Part shown: in pieces, positions 1 to 9,050 of the stretch | Layout of the letters: each line of letters begins with the position of its first letter | How positions within the stretch are numbered: the first letter of the stretch is position 1 | Source: Oceaniferula marina | GTDB taxonomy: Bacteria > Verrucomicrobiota > Verrucomicrobiia > Verrucomicrobiales > Akkermansiaceae | DNA: 64,000 nt | Assembly: GCF_013391475.1 (NCBI RefSeq) | Contig: NZ_JACBAZ010000002.1 | Coordinates: forward strand, 647,836 to 711,835 | Direction: 5' to 3' | Notes under the pieces: model-generated | Told to the model about the DNA's origin: nothing | Databases searched by the model: none | What the model saw: the letters and a program-made list of their open reading frames with translations, nothing else | Program-made: the position numbers and the translations under genes

Positions 1-153
1 ACGGCAGGCTTCCCTGTCTCGATCGCGTGCTGGGATGTCGACCGAATACCTAACTTGGTGAATTCCCGACTTGCTTCGTTAGCGAAATTAGCTGAAATAC
101 CCCCACTCTGGTTTTCGTATTGAGCCAAGTATTCCACCCTTCTATCCATTGTT

Positions 154-1512
154 ATGAGTCAATCTGCCACGTTAAACCAATCGTCGAGTCCTGTAACCAG
201 GCTGTCTATCATGATGTTTCTCCAGTTTTTCATCTGGGGTGCTTGGTATGTTGCGATGTGGGGATTCATGGATAAAAATGGGATGACCGCCAACAGTGGT
301 TCGGGTGCTTTTGTGGATGCCGCCTATACGGTAGCTCCGATCGCTGCGATTCTTGCGCCACTCACTTTGGGGCTGATTGCCGACCGCTTTTTGAATACCG
401 AGAAGGTGCTCTCGATTCTTTTTCTCGTTGGGGCTGTGCTTCTTTATGTGGCGCCCGGATTGGCCAAAGGGGGGGCTCCTGAGTCCGTTATGGACCAGTT
501 TAGTCACCCGATGATTCTTTGCCTTTTGGCTTACATGATCTGTTTCATGCCAACTCTTGGACTCACGGCTAGTTTGTCCTTCAGTCACCTTGCCAACGGT
601 GAAAAGCAGTTTCCCGTTGTTCGCGTGATGGGAACCATTGGCTGGATTGTCGGTAACTGGGCGATGTGGTTTTGTCGTTCGATCGGGCTCGACGCCGAAC
701 AGTTTGCTGATAATTCACCGCATATTTTCACCGCTGCGGCGATTGCGTCTGCGTTACTTGGCATTTACTGCCTGAGTTTGCCCAAAACTGCACCACCGTC
801 GAAGGGTAAGAAAATTTCCATCGGTGAAATCGTGGGCATTGATGCATGGGGGCTGTTGAAAAATAGAAGTTTCCTTGTGTTCGCTCTTGCCAGTTTCCTT
901 ATCTGTATTCCCTTGGCTGGTTATTATTCCAAAGGGGCCGGCTATGTCGGTGAAATGGGTGTGAGTCTGTTTGGTTCCACCACGGGTGCGATGAGCACCG
1001 GTCAGATGTCGGAGATCTTCTTCATGCTGATTATGCCATTCTGTTTTGCCCGTCTTGGTGTGAAGTGGATGCTTACCATTGGCATGAGTGCCTGGGTGGT
1101 TCGTTATGGCTTGTGGGGATTTGCCTTTGGTCAGGAGGGGCCACTGCTGACGCTGCCTATCTTTATCGGTATTTTATTACACGGTATTTGTTATGATTTC
1201 TTCTTTGTTACAGGGATGATCTACACAGACAAAAAGGCTCCTGCTGCGATCCGCAGTCAGGCCCAGTCCTTGGTCGTGATGCTCACCCAAGGTTTGGGCT
1301 TGGGTATTGGCGCCCAGTTGTTTGGGCGGTGGACGGCGGCGTGCACGGTTGATGGTAAAGTTGATTTCACCAAGTTTTGGTATGCTCCGGCAGTCTTTGC
1401 GTTTGGAGTGATGGTGCTGTTTTTCCTCTTGTTCTGGGATAAATTGAAGCCGGATACCAGTGCGGAAGAAGTAGCGAAGGCCGCCACTCCCGATGAAGAA
1501 AGTGCGATGTAG
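154..1512 (+). CDS. MFS transporter, nucleoside:H+ symporter (NupG)-like
   Basis: Integral membrane permease of 452 residues, the usual length for a 12-helix major facilitator. The N-terminal stretch FFIWGAWYVAMWGFM resembles the opening of the NupG/XapB nucleoside:proton symporter family, and about twelve hydrophobic segments follow with a charged central loop near residues 205-225. The substrate cannot be read from sequence; nucleosides or sugars are plausible. It lies 45 bases upstream of a Tat-exported Gfo/Idh/MocA oxidoreductase on the same strand, so it may import the substrate or product of that enzyme. The ATG at 154 is chosen because the hydrophobic segments begin shortly after it. 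The short C-terminal tail is acidic. Confidence 0.8.
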   Translation: MSQSATLNQSSSPVTRLSIMMFLQFFIWGAWYVAMWGFMDKNGMTANSGSGAFVDAAYTVAPIAAILAPLTLGLIADRFLNTEKVLSILFLVGAVLLYVAPGLAKGGAPESVMDQFSHPMILCLLAYMICFMPTLGLTASLSFSHLANGEKQFPVVRVMGTIGWIVGNWAMWFCRSIGLDAEQFADNSPHIFTAAAIASALLGIYCLSLPKTAPPSKGKKISIGEIVGIDAWGLLKNRSFLVFALASFLICIPLAGYYSKGAGYVGEMGVSLFGSTTGAMSTGQMSEIFFMLIMPFCFARLGVKWMLTIGMSAWVVRYGLWGFAFGQEGPLLTLPIFIGILLHGICYDFFFVTGMIYTDKKAPAAIRSQAQSLVVMLTQGLGLGIGAQLFGRWTAACTVDGKVDFTKFWYAPAVFAFGVMVLFFLLFWDKLKPDTSAEEVAKAATPDEESAM

Positions 1513-1557
1513 GTATTTTTTCGAAATATTGGGAGTTTGGATCACGTAGTTTGCTGC

Positions 1558-2853
1558 ATGATTCAGCCAAGTCCGACCAATCAGCAGAATTTACATAGTC
1601 GTCGATCCGTGCTCAAGGGCCTTGCCGCCCTTGCCACGGTTCAAATTGTTCCCAGCCACATTGCCCTGGGTGGGCCGAAAGCTCCGAGTAATCAACTGAC
1701 CAAGGGGATTATCGGTTGTGGTGGCATCTCCCGCTCCCATTTGCGGATGCCGGGCACCTTGCTCGCGCTTTGTGACGTGGATAGCCACCGTCTCCGGGAC
1801 CGGATGGCGGAGGCCAAAAAGATGGGAACCAAGGACGTCAAAGGCTATGCGGATTTTCGTGACCTGATCGCACGTAAGGATATCGATATTGTGCATGTGG
1901 CGACTCCGCCTCATTGGCACGCCTTGCAAGCGATTGCCGCAGCCAAGGCCGGTAAGGATGTATGGTGTGAAAAACCGATGTCTCGCACGATTGGTGAAGG
2001 TCAGGCGATGATCGCCGCCGTAGAGGAGCAGGAGCGGATTTTCCGTCTGAATACTTGGTTCCGCTTCAAGTCACGCTACTACGGACTCAGCCGCCCGGCA
2101 TCGGAAGCCTGGAAGGTGGTTCATCACAAGCTGCTTGGTGACGGTCCATATACCTTTAACCTCGGAACCTCCTTTGTGGGGAACTGGAAACTTGGTCAAT
2201 GGTCAGGCCGTACGGATCTTACAGAGCAGCCGATCCCGGAAAACCTTGACTACAATTTCTGGCTTGGGCCTGCACCGATGAAGCCATACCACCCTCACCG
2301 GGTTCATGGTTCTTTCCGTGGATACTGGGACTACGATGGTGGCGGCCTCGGCGACATGGGTCAGCACTACCTCGACCCTTGTCAGTTTGTTCTGGGTAAG
2401 GATAATGAAAGTCCGGTTCATATCGAAGTGGACACCCAGAAGCAGGATATCGACGCCGTGCTTCCGTGGCGCCGGATTGAGATGACTTATGCGGATGGCA
2501 CCAAGATCATTCTCGATGCAGAGAATAAACCGAAGGATCCGATTATTTCCGGACCCAAAGGAAACATCTACCGTCACTTCCGTTCCGATGTGGATGGTCT
2601 GAATGAGAAACTCAAGGAACTGCCTGGACCTCCGCCAATGATTACGGATTTCCATCAGTCGGTTCGCGAACGCAAGCCGTTTGCCCTCAACGAGCACAAT
2701 GGATTCCGCTCTTGCACCTTGATCAATCTGGGCAAAATTGCCTTGCGTCTTGGTCGTCCTTTGCACTTTGATTCGAAGAAGCTGAAGTTCGTCAACGATC
2801 CGGAAGCCGACAAGTACATCAATCAGCCGATGCGTGGTCCTTGGAAAATCTAG
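1558..2853 (+). CDS. Gfo/Idh/MocA family oxidoreductase with Tat signal
   Basis: NAD(P)-dependent sugar or polyol dehydrogenase-like protein of 431 residues. The N-terminus carries a twin-arginine signal (RRSVLKG, then a hydrophobic stretch ending near PSHIALGG), typical of secreted Gfo/Idh/MocA proteins of Planctomycetes and Verrucomicrobia. A Rossmann glycine motif (GCGGISRSH) and the cofactor-binding EKPMS motif follow; the C-terminal alpha/beta domain is complete. An in-frame TTG at 1537 would add seven residues, but the ATG at 1558 places the Tat motif normally. The cofactor is probably loaded before export. It sits between the MFS permease and a second, cytoplasmic Gfo/Idh/MocA gene, suggesting one carbohydrate pathway. 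The substrate is unknown. Confidence 0.85.
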   Translation: MIQPSPTNQQNLHSRRSVLKGLAALATVQIVPSHIALGGPKAPSNQLTKGIIGCGGISRSHLRMPGTLLALCDVDSHRLRDRMAEAKKMGTKDVKGYADFRDLIARKDIDIVHVATPPHWHALQAIAAAKAGKDVWCEKPMSRTIGEGQAMIAAVEEQERIFRLNTWFRFKSRYYGLSRPASEAWKVVHHKLLGDGPYTFNLGTSFVGNWKLGQWSGRTDLTEQPIPENLDYNFWLGPAPMKPYHPHRVHGSFRGYWDYDGGGLGDMGQHYLDPCQFVLGKDNESPVHIEVDTQKQDIDAVLPWRRIEMTYADGTKIILDAENKPKDPIISGPKGNIYRHFRSDVDGLNEKLKELPGPPPMITDFHQSVRERKPFALNEHNGFRSCTLINLGKIALRLGRPLHFDSKKLKFVNDPEADKYINQPMRGPWKI

Positions 2854-2899
2854 GCGAGCATTCAAATAATCGAATCAGAATCAGACCAATTATTATTAT

Positions 2900-3970
2900 A
2901 TGACAACAAAAATTCTCTGTGCCGGTGCCGGCCACATGGGCCGATCCCACGCACTTGCTTATCACAATATCCCCGAATTCGAAATTGTAGGTATCTGTAC
3001 CCGTAACGATGGTTCGGGAGATAAACTTAATGCGGAACTCGGTGTGGATTATCCATTGTTCGAGGACTTTTACGAGGCATTGAAAGAAACCAAACCCGAT
3101 GCGGTTTCTATCTCAACCTACCCGGATACGCACGCTGCCTTTGCGATTGCAGCTCTTGAGGCTGGATGCCACGTGTTTGTCGAAAAACCACTCGCAGAAA
3201 CCGTGGAAGAGGCTGAGAGCATTGCCGCTGCCGCTAAGGCCAACAACCGTAAACTGGTGATTGGTTACATCCTCAGGCATCATCCAAGTTGGCAGAAGTT
3301 TATCGAGATGTCCCATGAGCTTGGGAAGCCGCTGGTGATGCGCATGAACCTGAACCAGCAATCGTTCGGGGGCAACTGGGAGACGCATAAGAACCTGATG
3401 TCTTCCATCTCACCTATCGTCGATTGCGGAGTGCACTACGTCGATGTGATGTGTCAAATGACCCGCTCCAAACCCGTGCGTGTGTCTGGACTCGGAGCGC
3501 GTTTGAGTGATGAACTACCCGAAGGAAAAATCAACTACGGCCATTTGCAGGTCACCTTTGAAGACGGATCGGTCGGTTGGTATGAAGCCGGTTGGGGCCC
3601 GATGATGAGTGAGACTGCCTTTTTCGTGAAGGATGTGGTCGGACCCAAAGGCTGTGTGACCATTGAGGCCAAAGAGGCCGCTGGTGAAGGTGCCTCCGCG
3701 GATGTGGATGCCCATACCAAGACCAATACCCTGCGTCGTCACTTCTCGGACCTTGATGAGAATAATCAGTTTGTTCGCAAGGACGAGTGGACGGAAACCG
3801 GGGATGAACCCGATCACGATGCGCTGTGCCAGCGCGAGCAGGAGTTTTTCCTGAATGCGATCCAGAATGACGTTGATCTCAGTGATCATGTCGGGGACGC
3901 CGTCAACTCGATGAAGATCGTGGTGGCTGCAGACAAGTCATTCCGCACCGGTGAGACGATCACTTTGTAG
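2900..3970 (+). CDS. Gfo/Idh/MocA family oxidoreductase (cytoplasmic)
   Basis: Predicted NAD(P)-dependent dehydrogenase of 356 residues without a signal peptide. The Rossmann motif [10 protein letters not shown] lies near the N-terminus, [12 protein letters not shown] near residue 96 is the conserved EKP cofactor motif, and the [10 protein letters not shown] region marks the substrate domain. It starts 46 bases after the secreted paralogue and is closed by a strong intrinsic terminator at 3993-4024, so the MFS permease and two oxidoreductases probably form one transcription unit. Likely substrates are sugars, inositols or uronic acids; the sequence does not decide between them. Confidence 0.85.
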   Translation: MTTKILCAGAGHMGRSHALAYHNIPEFEIVGICTRNDGSGDKLNAELGVDYPLFEDFYEALKETKPDAVSISTYPDTHAAFAIAALEAGCHVFVEKPLAETVEEAESIAAAAKANNRKLVIGYILRHHPSWQKFIEMSHELGKPLVMRMNLNQQSFGGNWETHKNLMSSISPIVDCGVHYVDVMCQMTRSKPVRVSGLGARLSDELPEGKINYGHLQVTFEDGSVGWYEAGWGPMMSETAFFVKDVVGPKGCVTIEAKEAAGEGASADVDAHTKTNTLRRHFSDLDENNQFVRKDEWTETGDEPDHDALCQREQEFFLNAIQNDVDLSDHVGDAVNSMKIVVAADKSFRTGETITL

Positions 3971-3992
3971 TTTTTTGCCTGCTTATTTTTTC

Positions 3993-4024
3993 AAACCCAC
4001 TGGTGTTCTGCCAGTGGGTTTTTT
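3993..4024 (+). terminator. Rho-independent terminator after the oxidoreductase pair
   Basis: Perfect 11-bp stem AAACCCACTGG / CCAGTGGGTTT with a 7-base loop, running into a T tract. It lies 23 bases after the stop of the second oxidoreductase. Confidence 0.9.
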
Positions 4025-4083
4025 ATGGGACGAGCCGATCGATTGGCATGGCGTGTAAGGATTGCGGGAGACTCAGGGTATTG

Positions 4084-4839
4084 ATGGTGATGAAAATGAG
4101 TAAACGGATACTGATCCGGCTGAGTGTGTGTTGGCTGGGCCTTGCGCCCATTGCCGGCGCTGGTGAAGAGCTGCCTACTTGGAAACCCTTGTTCAATGGT
4201 AAGGATCTCAGCGGTTGGGTGGACGTCAATACCTCGCCTGATACTTGGAACGTAAAAGATGGGCTGTTAGTTTGCGAAGGAAAGCCTATCGGGGTGATGC
4301 GTAGTGAAAAACAGTATGAGAATTTTATTCTGCATATTGAGTGGCGGCACATGGAACCCGGTGGAAACTCGGGGGTCTTCGTCTGGAGTGATGGATCTCC
4401 GGCGAAGGGACAGCGCTTGCCCAAGGGGGTGGAAGTGCAGATGCTGGAGCTCGATTGGCCGAAGCTCCATCCGGATAAACAAGGGAATCCACGTCCGATG
4501 GCATACGTGCACGGTGAAGTGTGGGGGACCAACGGATTAGTGACCAAACCCGATAATCCAAGGGGGATTCGGAGCCAGTCGATTGAGAACCGGTGCAAGC
4601 CGAGGGGACAGTGGAATGTATATCAGGTGGTTTGCGTGGATGGGGTGATCAAGCTATCTGTGAATGGTAAATTCGTAAATGGGGTAAGTCAGGCAAGCCA
4701 GAAAAAGGGCTACCTGTGCCTTGAGTCCGAAGGTGCGGAAATTCATTTCAGGAATATCAGAATTCTCGAACTTCCTCCCGGGGTGACCCGTTCTGACCAG
4801 ATCGCTCCGGATGTGACTGTGGAACCAACATCCAAATAG
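4084..4839 (+). CDS. Secreted DUF1080 (3-keto-disaccharide hydrolase-like) protein
   Basis: Exported protein of about 251 residues with one DUF1080 domain, a LamG-like jelly roll related to 3-keto-glycoside hydrolases and found in large numbers in Verrucomicrobia. The signal peptide runs from the KR pair through a hydrophobic core to PIAGAGEE; the mature domain starts with [15 protein letters not shown], the hallmark of the family, and contains the sandwich motifs GGNSGVF and EVQMLE. Several in-frame starts are clustered (4084, 4090, 4096); 4084 is preferred because an AGGG lies 5 bases upstream. It follows the oxidoreductase operon but lies after a terminator, so it is probably transcribed separately. 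Oxidoreductase plus DUF1080 fits 3-keto-sugar chemistry, which is inference. Confidence 0.75.
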   Translation: MVMKMSKRILIRLSVCWLGLAPIAGAGEELPTWKPLFNGKDLSGWVDVNTSPDTWNVKDGLLVCEGKPIGVMRSEKQYENFILHIEWRHMEPGGNSGVFVWSDGSPAKGQRLPKGVEVQMLELDWPKLHPDKQGNPRPMAYVHGEVWGTNGLVTKPDNPRGIRSQSIENRCKPRGQWNVYQVVCVDGVIKLSVNGKFVNGVSQASQKKGYLCLESEGAEIHFRNIRILELPPGVTRSDQIAPDVTVEPTSK

Positions 4840-4986
4840 AGGCTCAAAGAATAAGAGATTCGAATGGCATTCAGCCCGGCATAAGGCTCAATTTTATTGA
4901 CGAATGCCTAATTTCCTTCATTTTCTAGCAAACGTCACCCCCTGAAAACCACCGGACTTGATCCGGGCAGATCCAGAACACCTACG

Positions 4987-6825
4987 ATGGACGATCGATA
5001 TCAAATCATACAGCGCACGGCCGAGTTACCTTACGGGGTTCGGTATGAAGCAACCGACACCTTGATTAACCGCAAAGCGGAAATTCATCGATTTAAAAAA
5101 CCGGGTGAGGATGCACCCAAGGACTGGGAAAAAACGTTTAATAAATACTCGGGTGCCCTGACGACCCTGAGTCACATGGGCTTGCAGATCATTTATGACC
5201 GCGGCGTGGATGAAGAGGGCCCCTATTTGATTCGACAGCTTGTGGATGAGCCTAACCTTACCTCCCGGCTGAAAGAGGGGCCACTGAGTGAGTATGAATT
5301 TTGGGAACTGGCCCAGCAATTACTGGATATCCACACGGCGGGTTTACCCAAGGACTTTTTCCACGGGGCTCTGGATCTGGATCAGATTTGTTATGCCACT
5401 CGCCCAGGGGGGGAAAAACGTTACTACATTTCCAACTTCGGCTTGCCCGAGTTACACAACCAAATCAATGGAAGTCAGGAGTATTTTGGCTCACCCTGTT
5501 TAGTTTCTTTGGAGCAGGCGGATGGTGAGGGGCCAAGCGAATCCGCTGAAATTTTCTCGATTGGACAACTGCTGTACATGAGTTTGTCCGACAACCATCC
5601 TTTCGCGGCCAACCGGGTGGATGAAATGGCTGAACTCCATAAAAATTATCCGCTCGCACCCATCCATTTGAGTCGTCAGGACATTCCCAAGGCGATGTCC
5701 GACTGGCTTTACCGGATGACGACCATTGATGCGAAGGATCGTTTTGCCACCTACGCGGATGCTTTGCATCACCTTCCGGCGCCGCAACAGACGGCTCCGG
5801 TTCCGGTGATCCCTACCACGACTACCCAGCAGCAAGTGAACACCCCGCTTGGGCAGACGACCACGGTACAGCAAACGGTGAACCCATTGACCGCAGCCCA
5901 GGCGGTGAATCCACAGACCGGAACCCAGGCTGTTGGGTTTACGACCACAACCCAAGCCGTGACAGCATCAGCCGGTGCAAGTTCGGCCAAACAAGGAAAT
6001 GCTCTCAAGCAACTTCTTCAGGAGCCTCTGATTATAGGGGGTGCGGTGCTGGTGATTATTCTCATCGTCGTTGGTGCCATGGTGTTCTCCGGGGATGACG
6101 ATCCGGCGACGGCTGACGCCAAAGAAAAAGTAGAAGAGAACAATGTCAGTGGCGATTCCCTTGATGATGGAAAAGTCGACGACAAGGATGACCAGCGCTC
6201 GACCTTGGCGAAGGGCTTGATTGCGGCATTGAACTTTGATGACAGTTTGCTGGCAAAGAATGACCGGAAAATCAAAGTGGAGGCATTGAAGTCAGCACCA
6301 AAATTTGAAAAAGGACTCTATCAAAAAGGTTTGGTGCTCGATAAGGAACATTACTATCGCTTGCCGATGGCCGATGTTTTATCCGATGATACCTCGTCCG
6401 GTTTTAGTATTTCCTTTTGGGTGAAAAACCTCAACCAGCAGGAACCGGCATTCATTAGTGACAAGCCATGGAGCGATGGTGAGTCGACCAAGGTCGCAGG
6501 AAAGGATGATAAGGAAATGTGGCAGTGGACCCCGGAAAATGCCGCAGCCAGAGAGAAAGCTCGTCGTAACTGGAGCATGGTGACGATGGTGTTTTCCCAG
6601 AAGAACAAAAAGGTGACGGTCTATACCAATGGTGAAATGGTGGGAGCTTCCAGCACGGATGCCATCAAGTCTCTGGATGAGGAAAAGTATCTCTACATCG
6701 GTTGTGACAGCCGGCAGCAGTTTAATTTTGCGGCTCCGACGGTGATTGACCAGCTTTACATTTGGAACCGCAAGCTGAGCTCCAGAGAAATCCGGACGAT
6801 GTTCAAGGAAGATTTCACCTACTGA
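4987..6825 (+). CDS. Membrane pseudokinase with C-terminal LamG domain
   Basis: Protein of 612 residues. Residues 1-265 have the layout of a bacterial Ser/Thr kinase (start DDRYQIIQRT; lobe-end motif FATYADALHH) but every catalytic signature is altered: no glycine-rich loop, the VAIK lysine position reads AEIH, the HRD-K-N loop reads HGALDLDQ (126-133) and DFG reads NFG (150-152). A Pro/Thr/Gln-rich linker with repeated TTTTQ/NP units (270-335) leads to one membrane helix (about 348-370), an acidic stretch and a concanavalin A/LamG domain (about 405-605, ending in IWNRKLSSREI). The predicted topology is a cytoplasmic pseudokinase with an extracytoplasmic glycan- or protein-binding domain. Its partner and ligand are unknown. 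Confidence 0.7.
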   Translation: MDDRYQIIQRTAELPYGVRYEATDTLINRKAEIHRFKKPGEDAPKDWEKTFNKYSGALTTLSHMGLQIIYDRGVDEEGPYLIRQLVDEPNLTSRLKEGPLSEYEFWELAQQLLDIHTAGLPKDFFHGALDLDQICYATRPGGEKRYYISNFGLPELHNQINGSQEYFGSPCLVSLEQADGEGPSESAEIFSIGQLLYMSLSDNHPFAANRVDEMAELHKNYPLAPIHLSRQDIPKAMSDWLYRMTTIDAKDRFATYADALHHLPAPQQTAPVPVIPTTTTQQQVNTPLGQTTTVQQTVNPLTAAQAVNPQTGTQAVGFTTTTQAVTASAGASSAKQGNALKQLLQEPLIIGGAVLVIILIVVGAMVFSGDDDPATADAKEKVEENNVSGDSLDDGKVDDKDDQRSTLAKGLIAALNFDDSLLAKNDRKIKVEALKSAPKFEKGLYQKGLVLDKEHYYRLPMADVLSDDTSSGFSISFWVKNLNQQEPAFISDKPWSDGESTKVAGKDDKEMWQWTPENAAAREKARRNWSMVTMVFSQKNKKVTVYTNGEMVGASSTDAIKSLDEEKYLYIGCDSRQQFNFAAPTVIDQLYIWNRKLSSREIRTMFKEDFTY

Positions 6826-6903
6826 TTGAGGGCGACACTTCCACTGCTTTTGCGAGAGCTTAAATGAGCTTGGGAGTGGATAGATGGATCGCAAGGGGGT
6901 GCC

Positions 6904-6993
6904 ATGAACTCAGGGATACTCGTTGACCACGAAGTGCTTTTCCTCACAGCATAACGAGGTTCCAATCGTCTCGTGTGTTTTGCGGAGTGGTAT
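6904..6993 (-). repeat. Diverged half copy of MITE-like family A
   Basis: On the minus strand this begins ATACCACTCCGCAAAACA and continues through a diverged version of the family A end seen at 8770 and 26237. Only the half carrying the CTCCGC terminus is recognisable; the other end is not visible. It follows the pseudokinase gene. Confidence 0.6.
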
Positions 6994-7070
6994 AGTGCCC
7001 CTGCCGCGAGTTATGATTGGGCAAGCTCTGTAGTTCTCGTGCTCCATCATCAGCCCTTCAGCTGACCCTT

Positions 7071-7109
7071 AAAAAAACCACCCCTCGGGTCCGAAGACCC
7101 AAGAGGTGG
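7071..7109 (-). terminator. Orphan terminator-like hairpin on the minus strand
   Basis: Read on the minus strand, a GC-rich hairpin (CCACCTCT / AGGGGTGG arms around GGGTC-TTCG-GACCC) is followed by seven T residues. No minus-strand gene lies immediately upstream, only an AT-rich stretch and transposon remnants. It may end a small RNA or a decayed gene, or act as a bidirectional barrier after the pseudokinase gene. Confidence 0.6.
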
Positions 7110-7235
7110 AAAACACGTTATTGAAAATGAAATAACACTTATATATGTCAGCAAATGGCAAAAGGTTACATAAAAAGTGCAACTTTTTTTTCGTTGCGAC
7201 TCGAGTTGAGTTCGGTAAATCAGCGGGAATGAGTC

Positions 7236-7336
7236 ATACCAAGTAGTAAAACATCCGGAACTCTCATGGATCACGCAGTGCTTTTCCAAGTATCTCAATA
7301 ACGATCAATCGTCTCGTCTGTTTTGCGGAGTGGCAT
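7236..7336 (-). repeat. Internally deleted copy of MITE-like family A
   Basis: About 101 bp. It keeps the two family termini (ATACCAAGTAGTAAAACA at one side and GCGGAGTGGCAT at the other), but the roughly 100 bp between AAAACA and TCCGGAACTC, present in the copies at 8770 and 26237, is missing. Orientation is opposite to those full copies. Confidence 0.75.
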
Positions 7337-7387
7337 CACTTCTGACTGAATGTTAACGACTTGTGTCGTTTTCTTTCGAGTGGCATT

Positions 7388-7594
7388 ATACCATTCTCCC
7401 AGTTAAATTGGCAGAATGGTTTAAATTTAAGATGATGAGTCAGTCAGCAAGCTGAACGGCAAGGGGGCACTGAATCTTTTAGATTTTATCGTTGTTGCGC
7501 GTCGGTTGCATAGCCCGCTATGCGCCTTCCTTGCGCCTAGTTAAAATCGAAAACCTTCAGTGCCATTCAGCCAATTTAACTGATCAAATGGTAT
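7388..7594. repeat. Complete MITE-like family B element
   Basis: A 207-bp non-coding element with terminal inverted repeats: left ATACCATTCTCCCAGTTAAA and, on the complement, right ATACCATTTGATCAGTTAAA, both continuing into TTGGC and GAATGG. Internal palindromes include GCATAGC/GCTATGC and CAGC/GCTG. Its last base is also the last base of the TAA stop of the acyltransferase gene. Another full copy is at 60558-60775 and a solo end is at 48901. Confidence 0.8.
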
Positions 7595-8709
7595 TAGATG
7601 CGGAGGAAAATCCGCTTCCGATAGAGAAATACAAGCAGGATGAATTCGACAACCAATATGCCCAGTGCCAGAACCACCGGCTCCCACGTTGATGAGAGCC
7701 TCCCGACTCCGCCGAAAAAGAACCCGGACACTGATGCCATCGGAACGATGCGACAGATCAGGTAAATCGTCAGCGGGTTCATTCCGACAATCTGCAGAGG
7801 AAGACTCCAATCAGGGCGTGGTTTGAAATCGATGCCGAGGTGGAAGATCCCCAGTAGAATCATGGCAATGCCTCCGGCTAGTAAATTGAAGGAGCTGGTC
7901 CAAGCTGCCTTGATCGGTGGATAACCCAGGTGCCAACAAAGAGCTCCTAGTGAAATCAGCAGTCCTCCTCCCAGCAGTAGTTGAATGACACTTTTGAATT
8001 GAGGCACGGCCCTATTGCGGAGCTGTTCGCCGCACAGACAGCCAAGCAAGGCGAGAAAACCGGCGGAGAAGGCACAAAGCCACCCTTCCGGATCGAAACT
8101 TCCTCCATACAGGTGGCCAGGAAGCCATTGTTGGTCGATCCAGGCGTTGATGATGCCGTCCGGTGTGAACTGACCGGCTCCATGACCTGGCACGGGCACA
8201 AGCAGCTGAAGAGCTGCAACGGCTAGCAGAATTCCCCCTGTCCATAGACAACGTGCACGAAATGAACGGGTGAACAAAAAGACGAGGGCGGCTGTTCCAT
8301 AGGCAATGCCGATGGTTCCGAGTACGCTGGCAAAGCGGGTTTGATCCCCTTTGAAATCGAGTAGGCCGTTGTAAAGTAACCCTAACAGAATGAGGATGGC
8401 TACGCGTTTGAAGGTTTGAATTGTTAGTTTTTTTCTACTGATTCCACGATCTTGTTTATTTTTGAGGGCGTAGGGAATGGCCACCCCTGAGACGAAGACA
8501 AAGATAGGGAAAATCAGATCGTAGGCACGCAAGCCGTCCCAGGATACATGATGCATCTGCTTCCCCCACCAGACGAGGGCCGGATGATTCGTGGTGTGGG
8601 CCAAGGCTCGAAACAAGGTATCCAGACCGATGATCCATAACATGTCAAATCCCCGGAGGGCATCAAGCGAGCGCAGTCTGACCGGAGGCGATGATCTGTT
8701 GGTTTCCAT
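7594..8709 (-). CDS. COG4299/DUF5009 membrane acyltransferase (HGSNAT-like)
   Basis: Polytopic membrane protein of 371 residues with about ten hydrophobic segments. The opening RLRSLDALRGFDMLWI and the following FPIFVFVSGVAIPYAL are diagnostic of the COG4299 family related to heparan-alpha-glucosaminide N-acetyltransferase and YeiB, which move acetyl groups across the membrane onto sugars. The substrate is unknown, but amino sugars would suit the glycan-degrading character of the window. The gene stands alone between transposable remnants: a family B element touches its stop codon and a family A element begins about 60 bp upstream of its start. No operon partner is visible. Confidence 0.8.
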   Translation of the reverse strand: METNRSSPPVRLRSLDALRGFDMLWIIGLDTLFRALAHTTNHPALVWWGKQMHHVSWDGLRAYDLIFPIFVFVSGVAIPYALKNKQDRGISRKKLTIQTFKRVAILILLGLLYNGLLDFKGDQTRFASVLGTIGIAYGTAALVFLFTRSFRARCLWTGGILLAVAALQLLVPVPGHGAGQFTPDGIINAWIDQQWLPGHLYGGSFDPEGWLCAFSAGFLALLGCLCGEQLRNRAVPQFKSVIQLLLGGGLLISLGALCWHLGYPPIKAAWTSSFNLLAGGIAMILLGIFHLGIDFKPRPDWSLPLQIVGMNPLTIYLICRIVPMASVSGFFFGGVGRLSSTWEPVVLALGILVVEFILLVFLYRKRIFLRI

Positions 8710-8769
8710 AACGTGCCATCATTTTTGGCAATGCCGTGGTTTAGGCAAGAAAAACCATTGGCGGAGCTA

Positions 8770-8971
8770 ATACCACTCCGCAAAACAGACGAGACGATTG
8801 ATCGTTGTTGAGGTATTTGGAAAAGCACTGCGTGATCCATGAGAGTTCCGGATGAATGACTCCTTTGGCTTTGTTTCTCCTTAGTCATGGTGCCCGCACC
8901 ATTCCTTCGTCGTGCCTTACCAAAGAACGCATTCATCTCGGCCATCGCCCCGTCTGTTTACTACTTGGTGT
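8770..8971 (+). repeat. Complete MITE-like family A element
   Basis: A 202-bp element with ends ATACCACTCCGC and ACTACTTGGTGT and nested inverted repeats, AAACAGACGAGACGAT on the left and AAACAGACGGGGCGAT on the complement of the right (14 of 16 identical). It is near-identical to 26237-26440. The minus strand is open for about 55 codons, but the copies differ mainly by amino-acid-changing substitutions, so it is treated as non-coding. Confidence 0.85.
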
Positions 8972-8991
8972 TAGGCTGAGAAGCCAAGGAC

Positions 8992-9028
8992 AAAAAATTC
9001 TCCGGCCATGTTTCCATAGCCGGAGAAT
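8992..9028 (-). terminator. Terminator after the LamG PEP-CTERM gene
   Basis: On the minus strand a perfect 10-bp stem ATTCTCCGGC / GCCGGAGAAT with a 12-base loop is followed by a T tract. It lies 23 bases after the stop of the 9051-9893 gene. Confidence 0.85.
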
Positions 9029-9050
9029 GAAAGGCGTGGAGATTGGTCGG

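Noticed and set aside
1537..1557. TTG start for the first oxidoreductase
   Set aside because: The added residues (MDHVVCC) would precede the Tat motif atypically; the ATG at 1558 is a better start.
2203..2865. Minus-strand frame of 220 residues opposite the first oxidoreductase
   Set aside because: Shadow of a convincing Gfo/Idh/MocA gene; no start signal or recognisable motif.
4840..4986. Promoter with TTGACG at 4897 before the pseudokinase gene
   Set aside because: The -35-like hexamer has no convincing -10 partner at proper distance, so it was not annotated.
8514..8945. A minus-strand frame of about 143 residues spanning the family A element, similar to one at 26180-26569
   Set aside because: The similarity comes from the repeated element itself. 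Copy differences are mostly amino-acid changing and the frames run into unrelated flanks, so it is not a gene.
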